Assembly (NCBI RefSeq): GCF_043641665.1
Contig: NC_092194.1
Span: 13,617,298 to 13,681,297 of the forward strand
Direction: 5' to 3'
Origin: Enoplosus armatus
Taxonomy: Eukaryota; Chordata; Actinopteri; Centrarchiformes; Enoplosidae
Length of the DNA: 64,000 nucleotides
The position numbers were made by a program, and so were the translations under genes. Below are positions 36,401 through 50,100 of this stretch, piece after piece. The notes below the pieces were generated by a model, which was given only the letters and a program-made list of their open reading frames with translations, searched no databases and was not told the origin of the DNA. How positions within the stretch are numbered: position 1 is the stretch's first letter; each line of letters starts with the position of its first letter.

Positions 36401-36770
36401 TCACACTGTCATGGCTCGCCAGACTTTAATAGAATAAGCGATCATTAATGTTATTAGTTACACTTTTTCTACTGTGATCAGTCATATTGTTGGCTTTAAT
36501 TCTGGAGTATAATCTCGTAGCAATGCCCTTGGAGAAGCAACGCCCTTCACCCTGTAATACCACCACTGTACATTGAATTAATATGCTAATGCTGTTAGTG
36601 AAGCAATTACCATATTTCAAATTTATTTTGTCATGTTTATTATCTGGAAAAAGGCACTCACTACATTTAATGTGATCTGTTCATGAAATAAACTGTACAC
36701 AACAAATGGGGACTTGTCACAGGTCATGGTCATGGAAAGATTAATGCAATTCATATCAGATTACAGGTTA
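33484..36770. other. Intergenic stretch, no recognisable gene
   Basis: Continues the gene-poor block between gpr65 and kcnk10. Contains short CA runs (about 35430-35452) and nothing with coding or structural support. Confidence 0.45.
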
Positions 36771-36776
36771 CAAACA

Positions 36777-36780
<4 letters not shown>

Positions 36781-36834
<54 letters not shown>
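36781..36834 (+). repeat. (GT)n microsatellite
   Basis: An uninterrupted GT dinucleotide run of about 27 units. Confidence 0.97.
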
Positions 36835-36837
<3 letters not shown>

Positions 36838-36839
36838 TC

Positions 36840-38110
36840 AGCTTTAGAAATGCATGCAATGCACGCTATTGATACATTTAATAATTCTGTCAAATTTAAA
36901 TGAGAGTAGTATTGTCGGTGCCTGTTTGTTTGTAAAGTTAAAATGGTCATTTCAGTGAATAAACCTCTAGGAACTACAGGAAAACACATTTCAGTGTGGA
37001 GATGATTGAAGCCAAAATGTGTTTCAGAAAGGAAATACGAAAAATCAGCATGACATATTTAGTTCATATTTTACAGTTCAATGGAAAATTCAACTCAAGT
37101 GCTTGGCTGATATAAAAAGGAGTAAACACAAACATGCTTGGTGAGTACAAAATCAACAGCATCACATTCATTAATTCAAAAAGTAATTTAAGTCTCAAGA
37201 CGTTTGTGATAAGGTGAATTGTCATATACAAAAAAAAGTGTTGCTGACAATCTCATGTCTAAAGGTGACTAAACGTGTGTCTGTCGGGTTTAAATTGAGA
37301 AAATGGTGGCAATCATTACAGAAATACATTACATTTTATTAAAACAAAACATTATTACAGCTGTAATTTCAAGTTAGTTTATGTCAATTAACTGCTATGG
37401 TTGTGTTTTAATAACCATGCACAATCAGTTTGTTTTTTATTTGATTTCAGTATGTAGTAGTTTATGCCCTCGGGCTACATTTTCAAAGTCACATACCAGG
37501 TAGGAATAATTGTACATGTCAGCTCGGTAAATGCTCGTATTGTCTATTGATCCAGCAGAAACACAACCGCCCACCCTGCATTCATTAAATGCGGAAGTCC
37601 TTTTGTAGCCAGTCGCTGAGCTAAAAATAGCCACCACAGCATGAGATGACAAAGCGGGGATCGATAATGTGTCTGAAGATGGATGACATGAAGCTAGCTC
37701 TCGGGATGTCCTGCCCGCTTTGTTAAAAAATAAGATTCCGCATTAACAGACAGCCGCCACCCAAGTGTCTCCTAAGAGTCGTCAGGGCTGAAAGACAACG
37801 AAGCTGGAGAGATTCTGTAGAAAGGAAAGTCCTTAAGTAGCCCATTCTACAGTAACATCCAATATGAGGTATTTTAACTACAGCCTCTTCTGTCTCTTCA
37901 TTTCATTCATTTTTGGCAACATATTTTCTTCCCATGGCTATGGCACGATGACTGAATTTCCTGGGAGCAGTTCCAATCTAAGCATAGGAAACAGAAAGGC
38001 ACATTTCTTGACATCTCAAAGGACCACGCACTCTTGCTCTGTGTCTCTGTCTCTGTCTCTTTCACTCCGTTTCTCTCTCTCTGTCTCTGAAGAGCTCTTC
38101 CATTCAACAC
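36840..38110. other. 3' flank and probable 3' UTR of kcnk10
   Basis: Lies immediately downstream of the kcnk10 stop on the minus strand. A CT/GT-rich tract is at 38038-38092. A TTTATT (AATAAA on the minus strand) at 37437-37442 is one candidate polyadenylation signal, not proven. Confidence 0.35.
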
Positions 38111-41100
38111 CTACTCGCTCTCTCTGTCTTTGGCCTGTACCGGTGTGAACCCATTCAACTTGGTGCGCTCCTTTGCGTACTGTGACAGGTTTGTCAGACT
38201 GGTGTTTCCCTCTTTTCTTTCTCCGTTCTCCTCATCTGGCTCCCCGTCTTCTTCTTCTTCTTCCGTCCTCTCCTCACCCAGCATGGCGCTGCCATTGTTT
38301 ACACCTACACTCGCCCGTCGCGCATCTTCAGGAATGTTCCTCCGCAACTCACGGTTCTTGTTGCGTCTGGCCAGCTTGGTGAGGGATCCGAAGCGCAGGT
38401 TGAAGAGATTCTCCTCTGAGGAAGACGCCGTCTGTTGCGTTTGCTCACTCCCCTGATGGTCGTACGGCTCGCAGGCCCCCTTCAGCCTCAAGTTGTTGAG
38501 CTTGGTGTCAATGCTCTCCTGGGAGGAAGTCTTGAAGCGGCCAGCATCCAGGCTGGCGAACAAGGCCCGCTTCTCTGGAGACAGCATGTCCAGGGAGTGA
38601 GCTCGCTGCTCCAGGCCAAGCTGACGGCGCTCCATGCTGCGGATGGTGGCCGCACGCTGCAGCTTGTCATGGATCTCAACACTCAGGCGCCGCCGCGTTT
38701 CACGAAACTCTGCTCGAACATTTGCCTTCCATTCAGCTGCATGAGCTTTGAACTCCCCGACCTGTGACGACAGGGCAGCAAGGAAAGGATCAGGAACAGT
38801 TTAGGGAAGCATATAGGGTACAATCTGCATCAGCAAGACATTGTCATAGTTTTAAACTATTGTCTCTTAAAGGCCCTAAAAACCAACGTCTCAATCAGCT
38901 TCTCTTTATGATTGATGAGGTCCTGAATGATAACAAAACTCTTCTGCCAAAGTTGCAACAGTTTTGGTTATTTCACATGAGAGATTTCAGTTTGTCTCAC
39001 TGGTTTGAAGTGGGCGGGACTCAGTTGGAAAAAGGTGAAACACATACTTCTATGCACCAATCAAGATTTAGCAACACTGGAATCAAAGTGTGATGACAGT
39101 TGTGGGGTTGTTTGCGGAAACATCAATAAAATGTGATAAAACCATAGAAAAATACTTCCTTTCTAGAGGATCAATAGTTAATAAGTTATGTAAAAGAGCT
39201 TCACATCTTGAACACCTCAAACAATAGCTGCGTGTTACAGAACCTTTTGTGGAGGTCTGAGCAGCAATTAATAGGCAAAATAAGAGAGAATGGGCAGAGG
39301 AGGCAGCAGCTGACCTTTTATTTTCTACATCTCTAATGTAATACTGAGCGGTGAAATTAAATTAACCCCACCTCCTCTTTGGTCTTTTTAGAGAGTACTC
39401 GAAGCCAGTCTCCGATCATGCTGAGGACGGCCGCAAAGTACGCCAAACCCACCAAGATCCAGAACCACACCAGAGGCTTGTACCACTTCATGTAGTCGAT
39501 CCTACGGTTTCCACCTAGAGGGGAAGGAAAAAAATAAGTCACAATAGCTCAACAAAACTGTCATCTACATCATGACAGAACAGCCCTCGTCCTACCTGCC
39601 ACATAGTCTCCTATTCCCACTGTGGTGAGAGTGATCACAACAAAGTAGATGGCCTCCAGTGTGGTCCAGCCCTCGATGTGTTTAAAGATGACAGCAGGGA
39701 TGGTGACAAAAACAATGCAGCCAGCCAAGATGAACAGGATGGTGGACGTCACTCTGATCTTAGTCTGGCTGATCTGTTTGTGTTTTTGCTGAGAAAATCA
39801 AATAGGAGGTGCTATTAGAACTATTACAAGCAATTAAAAAAGATCATCTAAGGGTGACAACAAAGGCCCAAAGGCACTGATACATGATATACATCTGAAA
39901 AGTGGTAAATATGAATAAAAAGAACTAAAACTAGCTTGTTGTCATCCACATACAACATCACTAAGACCTACAAAACACTACAACAGACATGCAAAGAAAA
40001 AGTAATACATTGTGATACTTGCAACTCACCCTAAATATCCTCTCAACTCTCAAAATGCTTTTCACAAAGATGGTCCCCAGTTGGTCTCCAATCCCCGCCA
40101 ACAAGAAGCCAAAGAGAGGGATGCCAAATATGGCATAAAGGATGCAAAAGATTTTCCCGCCCTCTGTGCTCGGAGCTATGTTTCCATAACCTGTAAAAGA
40201 AAGGAAAAACGCAAGGAAGAGGAGAGAAGAAGACAAAAAAAGAGGGTAAATGAGTAAAAAAAACAGGATGGAGGTGGAGTATTGAAAGTAAGATGAGAAT
40301 CAAAAGAAGACAATCAAGACTTTCTTATGCAACATAACCATAACATAACCAATTGAAGCCCTTATGTAATGCCTCTTAGTGTCTGTAGCAGGGGTCTGTG
40401 GTAAATGAGCACCTATAGGGGCACAATTAGGTTCCCCTTAGAGAAAATTGCATTAAATATGGCCCTACAGTGACAGAGATACAATGAAGAAGCCAGTGAG
40501 CCAGGAGACAAAGCAAACAGTTACCGACTCCCATTTCGACGTGTTGTGGCTAAAATATTAGCATAATAATGCTAATAGTGGCATGTTTCCTTCCACTTTT
40601 TTCTTCTGTCATCATGTTTTTCTTGATTTTCCCACATCAAGGACAGTTTTATAATGAATATGTTGCATATAATTTTATTTAAAGTAATTAGTCTAGAGAA
40701 TAAATATGTTTTTTATTTGTATCTGTTCAGTAATTTGAAGCTGGAGGTCTTAAATTTGAAAATAATACATCTGGGGAGTGAAATAAATGAAGCCACTGCT
40801 CAGCAGAATATTAGCCAAAGTTAATTAAATCTCTGGACTACATTATAACAGCAGGTCAGGGACATTGTGTTTTTCCAGTCACCTAAATGAAAGAACATAG
40901 AAATAGAAATTTGCATGCATCAGCTTTGATGTTGGAATTATGGCTCATAAATAAAACTATATCTATTGTAAATGCTCTCATTTGATCAAAGCTTCCAGGC
41001 ATCCAAAGGCTTTTTGCTTTGATTTAAAAAGACTTTTGAATCACAAATTGTTAATCACGTTTGTCTTGTAAAAGCAAGAAAGCCTTTTAAGGAGAATAAA

Positions 41101-44100
41101 GCACATAGAGACACCATGACATGAAGTAGAACTGCATCGTCTATGTCAGCAGCGTCTGTTTTGTCAGCCTCCTCGATAATGTTGATCTTCACAGGTTGTT
41201 AAGTCTCACAGTGCTTTGGCTTTGCATCATTAAGCACCACCTCATGAGGGCAAAGGGATTTGTAAAACTCACCTGAGGGCAGCAATAAGAGGTAAGGATG
41301 TGCAGAGCTTTACAGAGATTTGTAATGAGAAAACACCTCTGACAAACTGAAAGGACAAATCCCATCTAAAGCACTTCAACACCATTTGAAAAAATTAATT
41401 ATTCTTGCATTTATAAGCTCATGTTGTTGTTTGCTGGAGCATTTTACTCATCAACAAACATTGACGAGAATACAATTTTTATATAAAGATTAAAATTGTA
41501 CAATAGTGACAATGTAATGTTACTTTTTCTTGTTGTGTTGCCGGGTTGTTGGGGTTTCTATGGAGCCCCAAAGTTTTACTAATAGATAAAAACAAAAAGA
41601 ATAATATAAATAAAAATAATATCCAATTAATCTCATTATGAAATGAGAATAAGAATGGCATTGTAAATGCTGTTACACCTGTTTATATAAGGGAAGACTT
41701 GTTTAATGTAATATTATCCAAAAGATCAAAGATCTTTTCGTGATGTGGTTCGCCATTAGCTTTAACCTTAACTGATTAAACAGAAGACTGGAGGCACGTT
41801 GTTGGACCAAACACAAAATGAATTCTGGGAATGTGGAATAGTACAGCCAGAAGTTGAAGGTAATGGTTCAGGAGAAGGTTAGAAATTAATTACGATACAT
41901 CAGCACTTAAAGCACTCACTTATAAGTTCTTAAATGGCAGTTGTATTGACTGTCAACAGCAGCAGATATAACTGGTATCAGAGTATTAAAGAGTGGATTA
42001 TGTAAAACTTTACCTATGGTTGTGATGACAGTTCCAGCGAAGAAGAAGGCACTGCCCAGATCCCAGTAACTGGAATTGTAGGATGTGTCTCCAATAGGAC
42101 TCACTCCTGCACTCACAGCATCTATGGCGTGCTGGAAAGAACAAAATTAATGAATTATAACGATCATAACTCTCAAACAGAGGAATTCAGGGTCATGATT
42201 TCATGCCAGCTCAGCTGATGACACCAATCACATGTCTCTGCTTTGATTTCGTTATATAAAGTCTATATAAAGTGAAGAGAGTGATCATGTTAACCCATCT
42301 CCTGCCAATGTCCGTGTGTGACCCCTGGTTATGTAACACTCGTGAGGTAACAGAGGATAGGTTGAACCTGGAAGGTCACGCTACCTGATAAAAGAGGGAA
42401 GAAGAAGAAAGAGCGCAGGGAAGGTCCTGATAATGGGGGAGGGGAATATATGGAGGGAATTGAATTAGTCCTACACCCATGTCATAAAGCTGCAATAACA
42501 CAGGAAGTAGAGCTAAGTGGATGGAGTTACAATTAATTAGATCAGTTCAAGATTAGTGTATCTTAGCTCATATATGATAACATGATCATATCATAACATA
42601 ATATGCATTGAACATGAATATTATGATGTATACATACTTTCAGCCATATAGAGTCCAGCCCTAGATATCCAGAGCTGTGTTCCCAACCTTCCCAACAAAT
42701 GAAGCAATCACTAGATGCATATGTCTGCCGGTTGAGAACAGTTCAAGAAAAAAAAATTCCTTGCTTTATTTGAGTCCTAAGGATGTAAAGTTATCCAGTA
42801 ATTTAGAAGAAAGCAAAAATGAGAGGAAAGTAGGGAAAAATAAGCATAACGTTTTGTAGCAGAAATATGTTTTCTTCAGATTTTGCTTGCAGCCTCTTGA
42901 ACTATCCAACTATTGAAGTCTATCTCCAATACATGGTCACTGTTTTATTATGTTCATTAAAAAATAACCATTATAATGTCAATATATGAAAACAAGGAAC
43001 ATCTAGCACAAGATCTCCTCAAATTATTCAGTGTCTGGCTCTTCACATGGAGCTGTTTCTTTCCACTCAGCATTCTTACACAATTTGCATGTTTTTACAG
43101 TTCACACTGACTGAATCTACATAGACTTTCACATGAAGCACAGAGATCTCTGTTATCTCTTTTTTTCTTCAATGTCAGCCTTTTTCTTAAGTCCCTCAGC
43201 TTTTCTTTATCCCCAGCTTGTGTAGTGTCGGGAAAACATTAAGAAGCCACAATGCTCTGCGTTTACTGCATCATTATTCTTATTGATCTCCTTCTGTGCT
43301 CCATTATGTAGCCATGCGATGTTAATCTAGTTCATTCCAAATGTCCTGTTTGTGGGCATTTTATGAGGAAAGCATTATTTTTCTTAACTCCGTGGAAATT
43401 CACAGTTTGAATTTTGCCTCTGGGCTCAAATAAACACAGATTCTGCTGACATGGAAGTCATTGTGAGGGATGCCTTTGGTAAGAAATAGCTTCAGTGCAT
43501 TTCCCAACATTCCTGGTTAGATGTAATGTACAGCCTCTTCATTCAGAGCAACCCCCAATCAATCCATGCAAGCTGTTAGCGAGATGCACGTCCATATAAT
43601 GAAATATGTATCAACTCTCGTGACATACATTTCAAAGCAGACAGAGAGGAGGACCACTTCCACACACATCGCTGCACATGCCTACTCATAATCTTGCATG
43701 TGATTACCTCAGCTCTATCAGTGCAGCCCCCCAATGAGACAGATTTTTGTGTCTAAAATTAGCCAATTAATAATGCTATTTCACAGGTTTTAGCAGACAC
43801 AGCTACTTAATCGGGGCAAAATCAAAGCGGTAATTATATAATAAACCCCAAATAACCTAATTCTGGAGTCAAGGGAGAGCTATTAATAGCCTCATAATGT
43901 ATCTGAATACTTTATGAGAAGGTCTATTTTTGTCTCTCGCCTTTTTCCCAGCCAAGTTCACGCCGCGTTAGAGATGTGGAAAATCCTCCTCTTCCACATA
44001 CACGTTTGAGGCGCTTTGAGGACGTTTGTGTTGCATGTTAATGTTAATTAGGATGACAAATTGTGTTTTTGTTTCACACATGCTCTCCTCCAGTTTGACT

Positions 44101-47100
44101 GCACAGAAGAATCGTATTTTTCTTTCAGGCGCACACAATCATGACAGGCTCTTCGCTAATGTGCATTTTCATTTTCTACACTGCAGGGTCATTAGAGAGC
44201 GAGCTAACTCACTGCAGATCTTTATCCTCTCAGTGTGTCTTTCTACCCCACAGCAGGTGACGGCAGTGATCCAGCCAGCATGGTGCTTCACGCTCTCCTT
44301 CACCCACCCTCACTGTGAGCCGGTGCCAAGCACTCTCCTCTGTAGCACTCTCACCAGCAGCAATATCTACAGCTTTACTCCGACCACCTTGAAGCATTAA
44401 AGCTGCACAAATGACTGCCAAACAGGAAGACTCTGCTCATCACAGATAAGGCTGATTTGATTTTATCAGAACTGTTTGTGCTGTTTGTGAAGTGACCACT
44501 GAGCACAACCTGGTTCTGTTTTTTATTTTGTTCTTATGATTATCTTACAATTGTGACTTACTGTTTTTTTTTAAAAATGGAGCACCGATAATATACTCTG
44601 ATCCTTGTACTCTGAAGTGAAAGTAGATTTACCACAGTGGATAAATACTCCGGCATTAAAAGTACAGAAGCAAAAGTAAAACTACTCATTATGGAGCACA
44701 ATGTCTCCATTGGTTGGTGTCACAATATTAGATTTTACACTCAGTGGCCACTTTATTAGGTACACCTGTAAAATATAATGCAATCCAAACCAACAGCTCA
44801 GCCATAAATTCAACCTTTGCAAAGATAATAATGTTCAGTTTGACCAACTGACACTGTCAGAGAGGCATTAATTTAACTATATGTTAATTACTGAGCTTGT
44901 AGTTTCAGTGGTGTTGAACTGGACTGTATTGTATTGAAATGTGTTTCTAATATTCTTCCTTCCTCATGTTTGTAAATGGGATAAAAGAGGCCACTGAGTG
45001 GACAATACTCAGTATTGTGTTGTTATTATTACTGATGCATTAACATGTAAGCTGAATTTTATCTTTGAGGGTAAAGGGAGAGAGCATTTTAACTACTTTA
45101 TATATTAAGTGGTTTAATGTGAAACTCATAGTCAAATAAATTCAGTGCAGTAAAACGTAGAGTATTTCCCTCTGAAATGTAGTGAAGTATAAATTACATA
45201 AAATGGAAATCAAGTATACACAGTGGTAAAGTAATCAATTCAGTGATTTAGTAAATGCTCTTAGTTACATTCCACCACTGTACATACAGTTTCTTGTGTT
45301 GAGACATTTGAAGAAGCGTTGGCCGATATTTACAGCATTTTCATTAGTTGGGGGACGCTGTGTTGACACCTGAAAAGTCGATTCCTCATTAGTCACTGTA
45401 GCATTTTGATAAAGCAGCCTAACTTTGATAGAAGTTCTCACAAACAACTATAAATCCATGTGCTTTTAAAAATCAACTCATGTAATTCATGCTATAAAAA
45501 AGTTCTGACGGTGTTGGTTTCGTGTTCTGACGTAGTTTTACTGTAGGTATCTCAGTGTTTATAAAAGTTTCTTCACAGATAAGTGACTCATCAACAAACA
45601 AGGCTTGACTGGTGTCAATAACGGAGCGGCTTCACATCGTGCCACAGTGTGAGTCATCCCAACGGCACTAGGAAAGCCAATTAGGTCTGCTGTCATTGTG
45701 GGCGCACAGTGGGTAGGTGGACAGCACAGATACTGAAGCAGACATGAGGGGGTCAACAGACGTGCAGGGACACACACTCACACACATTAAATCAACACAT
45801 GCTGTGGAGCAATCCTTTACTAGTTCTTGCTCTCTAATACATCATTTCCCTCCGTCTCGCGTACACACACACACACACACGCAATGTATATATACACCCA
45901 CATTCTTCCCAAGGTTGCCATTTTTCTGTCAACTCCTCCGCCAAACAGTTTGACAACAGTGAGTCATCACTGCTGTGTCACCATAGAGAATCGTTGTCTG
46001 AGTGACAGGCTTGACACAGCAGGAACATCCCAATAATGGAGCCTATTAGAAGACCAGATAGACTCTTTGATGGAGTACTTGTGAAGCAGCCTGAAGGCCT
46101 TTTCTTGAGACAGCAGGGGAAAAAATGGTGTTATTTGTCAGCGTGAGCTTCACACATGGCATGATATTCATTATTTTTGCAATGCTTAGGGATGAAGTAC
46201 CATCATAACTAAGTAGTGTGATGAATCAATTTTATTTCCTCTGATTTAAAGGAATAGTTTGATATTTTGAGAAGTACACTTATTCACTTTCTTGCCGAGA
46301 GTGAGCTGAGAAGATTGATACCACTTTCACATCTGTACGGTAAATCTGAAGCTACGGTCAGCAGCCAGTTAGCTTAGCTCAGCATGAAGACTGGAGACAG
46401 AAGGAAACAGCTAGCCTGGCTCTATCAAAGGTAACTAAATCCACCTACCAGCACCTCGAAAGCTAATAATTAAACCGTCAAATCGCATTGTTTAATCTGT
46501 ACACAAACAGAAATGTAAATACGACAAGGCCAAAAAATAGTCTGGCACATAAACCACAACTGGTAATTTTTGGTTTTGTATCCCCTTGTTTCCAGTCTTG
46601 CTGCTTATTGTAGCTTTACATTTACCATACAGACATGAGAGTGGTATTTATCTTCTCATCTAACTAACTAACTAACTAACTAAGAAAAGAAAATATCTCA
46701 ACATGTCAAACTATTCTTTTAATTCATTAAATCTGTCAGATCTAAATTTTCTGAATTTCAACTCCTAACTCAGCCTTCAGTTCCTGGTGAGACACGCTGT
46801 CATACGTTATCTCATGTATCTGAATCTGATCATTTGTCCAGGAGACAGGCTTGTCTGTGATTCAGCTTCTGCTACTAGTGCTGCCTTGCAGCAGGAGTTC
46901 TGTGACTGCTGGCCTGTGCAATGAATAATTGATTCCCTCCGGACCGCAGGCACACCATGCTGAAGGTTTTTATTTGCACACTTCTCCTTAGGAAATACTG
47001 TCATTGATTTTTTACAAACTCATGATAGTGCTTTTGTGGCTCAAAGGTTGAGCCCTGAAAGGGAAGAAGAAGAAAGGATGCTTCTCTGAGAGAGAATAGA

Positions 47101-50100
47101 AGAACATGGGTGGGTGTGGAGAAGGAGAGAGAGACAGATAGGCAGTCTAATATTCACTGGAGCAGTGATGAAGAAGCTAACGTCAAATGGAGCCATTCTA
47201 GCGGAAAGTGGAGCACACCAAATGCCATGTGGTTGGTTGTCTCTTTGGGGTTATTTCAAGCTTAAGAGAATCAGGGGAACCCACTGTGGCGCTAACGCGA
47301 ATCTTGTATTTACTATTCTCAGACATGCGGAAAACATAAAAAGCACATTATTCCAAAAAGGTTCTTTCTGCTCTCTTTATATCTGTATCACATGCTATGA
47401 TTTTGCTTCAAATATGAATTATTTGCAGTGCTCTTCTGCAAGTTCTGCTGTATTTCCATATACCTTCTGCTGAATACTGCTAATTATAAACTCCTATTGA
47501 TAAAAGGGATTTCACATTTGGTCCTTACGCTCCAATAAAAATAACCCATACTGGCACAGAACGTCCCTCTCTTTCTTTCTTTCTTTCTTTCTCTTTCAAC
47601 GTCTTCTGCAACGGAGTGTTTGACTGATCTTAGTCCCACTTTTTTCCATCACCGCACTCCCTCGCAAATCAAACTTTCCACTCAGCCAACTGCACGCTGA
47701 CACATCTCAAATCATTTTCCAATCCTGCTTGCCGTTGTACATGTCAGCGTGATGTAGTGACCTCAAGTCTTCACCTATAATTCTGGATGTGATACCAGAG
47801 AGCAGCGTGAAGCATCGCCATACCCTGCGTTATAAAGCGGCTGACACAGTAAAAAGACATTGTAAATTGCACAGTCGAGTCGTGATGTGATGGAATTTTT
47901 TTTTTTCACAATCTGCTTGTTATCTGGTTCAGTTCACGCAGGTAGTGGTTGAGCATAAAAGCCATGTTGGCAAAATAGGGAACATTGCAGAAGCAGCATG
48001 CCTCAGGTCAGCTTGAATCCATCTTTGTGTCACAGTTTAAAGGTTGTGAGTCTTGACTTTGACAACAAGCCGTTTTACATTCAGGTTCATGTGAGAGATC
48101 TGCCATAAAATGATTCATTCTTATAGTATCAGAGTGTCACGCAGGTCCTGAAATCTTCCTGGATTCAAACTAACCCCTAAGTTTGACTAGATTTCCTGTT
48201 AAAATAGAAGATATATCACCCACGGTTTTGTCAGAAAACAGAAAAACTTGGCTTCAAAACGTTTCTTAAAGTAAAGACAACTGTGTTGTTGCGGCCGTGA
48301 GCTTATTTCCTTATTTAAAACATGTGGGTGTTGTTAAAGCCTCGCTCTGGAATCTCATACTGTACTAATACATTTATTATTGAGGGTGTAAGGCATTCAG
48401 ATACAACCGAGTAATTAAATCTATTTCTCAAAACAACCCCACTGTGCTATTGTAGTAAAAAATGGAGGCCTTGTTCAGGTCAACAAAGGTCAATACAAAG
48501 CTGCCATTAAATTCCCTCTTCTACACGCTAAGCAACTGTGGATACAGCATAAAGATCACAAAGATCACTGACCTCTATGAGGATAAACATCTGAGGGCAA
48601 AGATTACTTTAATGTACTGTTATGTAACATAAAACTGCGTGTTGTGTACAGTGTGTTTGCCAACAGATGTGAAGTGTCACTGAGAATTATGGTTGTCTCC
48701 GTGGTGACCCTGGAGGCATTATTGTGCTTCCTGCTAAAGGATGGATCTGCTTCTCAGTCTGCTCTTGACATTTACCCATCAACTGTCGTCAACCAGGGGG
48801 CAGAGAGTAGGGGGCGTATCTTCTGATGGCACTAGTCATTATGTAATTGATTTATTGACCCATCAACACGGCAGGAAGAAACCTAATAACATTGCCACTA
48901 AAAAGATCTATAAATTAGCATTGTTAGGGCAATAACAACACTCTTTTAGTGAAAAACTTGTAACTCAATGTTCAATGTAACCCTTAAAACATAAAATCTC
49001 AACTGGGTGCCTTCGATGAAGTGAGTGGACAAATCCAAACCCACCCGCTTGCATACGCATTTAGGTGCTAAGTGCACCTAAATAGAAAAGTACAATAATA
49101 ACAGCAGTGTACAAACTTAGAACTGGGGTGTTTCACAATAGTAGAGTGGCTGAGTAGTGGAGTGGGATTAGGGATGAACTGAAGCTGACAACAACATCAA
49201 TCATAAAACGATCATTCTCAAGCAACAACAACTAAACTGCTCCAAGTAAGCGGTAATTTAAGAATGAATTTCATACATTGTACATACATTCATAACATTA
49301 AGTCACTTTAAGTTGAAGCTAGTTTGTCATACAAATAATCCATGAAATCAAAACATGTTTTATGGGGACGTGAGCAATTATTCTGTAAAATTCTGCTGAA
49401 GGACAATCTGGACATGAAAAGGAAGTAGCATCCAAGCTTTTCAAGCTCATGTGATAAGCTAATGAAACTAGATTTAATTACCCCGAGAACCCCTAATTAC
49501 CCCTGATAGCAATCATCATCTAGAAAACTGCTGCTATAAAGGTCAGTCCTCTGACTTTCTTCCTTTTATCTACCAATCAAATTGAATGACACTCTCATAT
49601 TACTTAACAGATCATTTTCATTTAATTTTTCTTATCTTCCTATCCTCTTACAAACTAATCTATTGGAGATGAATAGATTCATCAAATTCCAAGGCTGTCT
49701 GAACATGGAAGGAGAAAACCAAAGAAATGTGGATATCATGTCTCACTTTATCTAAAACTCCAAGAAGCTCATCTACACTTTCAGTCACTCACCTTGATGA
49801 GTGCCTCCAGCTCATCAGGAGTAACACAGGGGTGTCTCTCCAGGAACGAAGCCTTCTCCAGAGTGATACTGGTCTTCTGATTGCTCTCAAACGGCTGCTC
49901 CAGTGCATTGAACGCCAGGCCTCCGCAAACCAGGTAGAGAACAACCACGATGAACACCGCCAGCACCGTCTTCCACTTCATCACTGAGTGGAGCGCCGCG
50001 GCCGTCCCGTCACAGCTGGCATCCATGCTGGCCACCACGCTGGCAGAGCGGGAGGAGATGGACAGGCGTGGCAGTGGACAGTGACCGTTGGTCTTAGGGT

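Noticed and set aside
38130..38456. Plus-strand frames over the kcnk10 last exon
   Set aside because: Antisense to the acidic, low-complexity C-tail of kcnk10.
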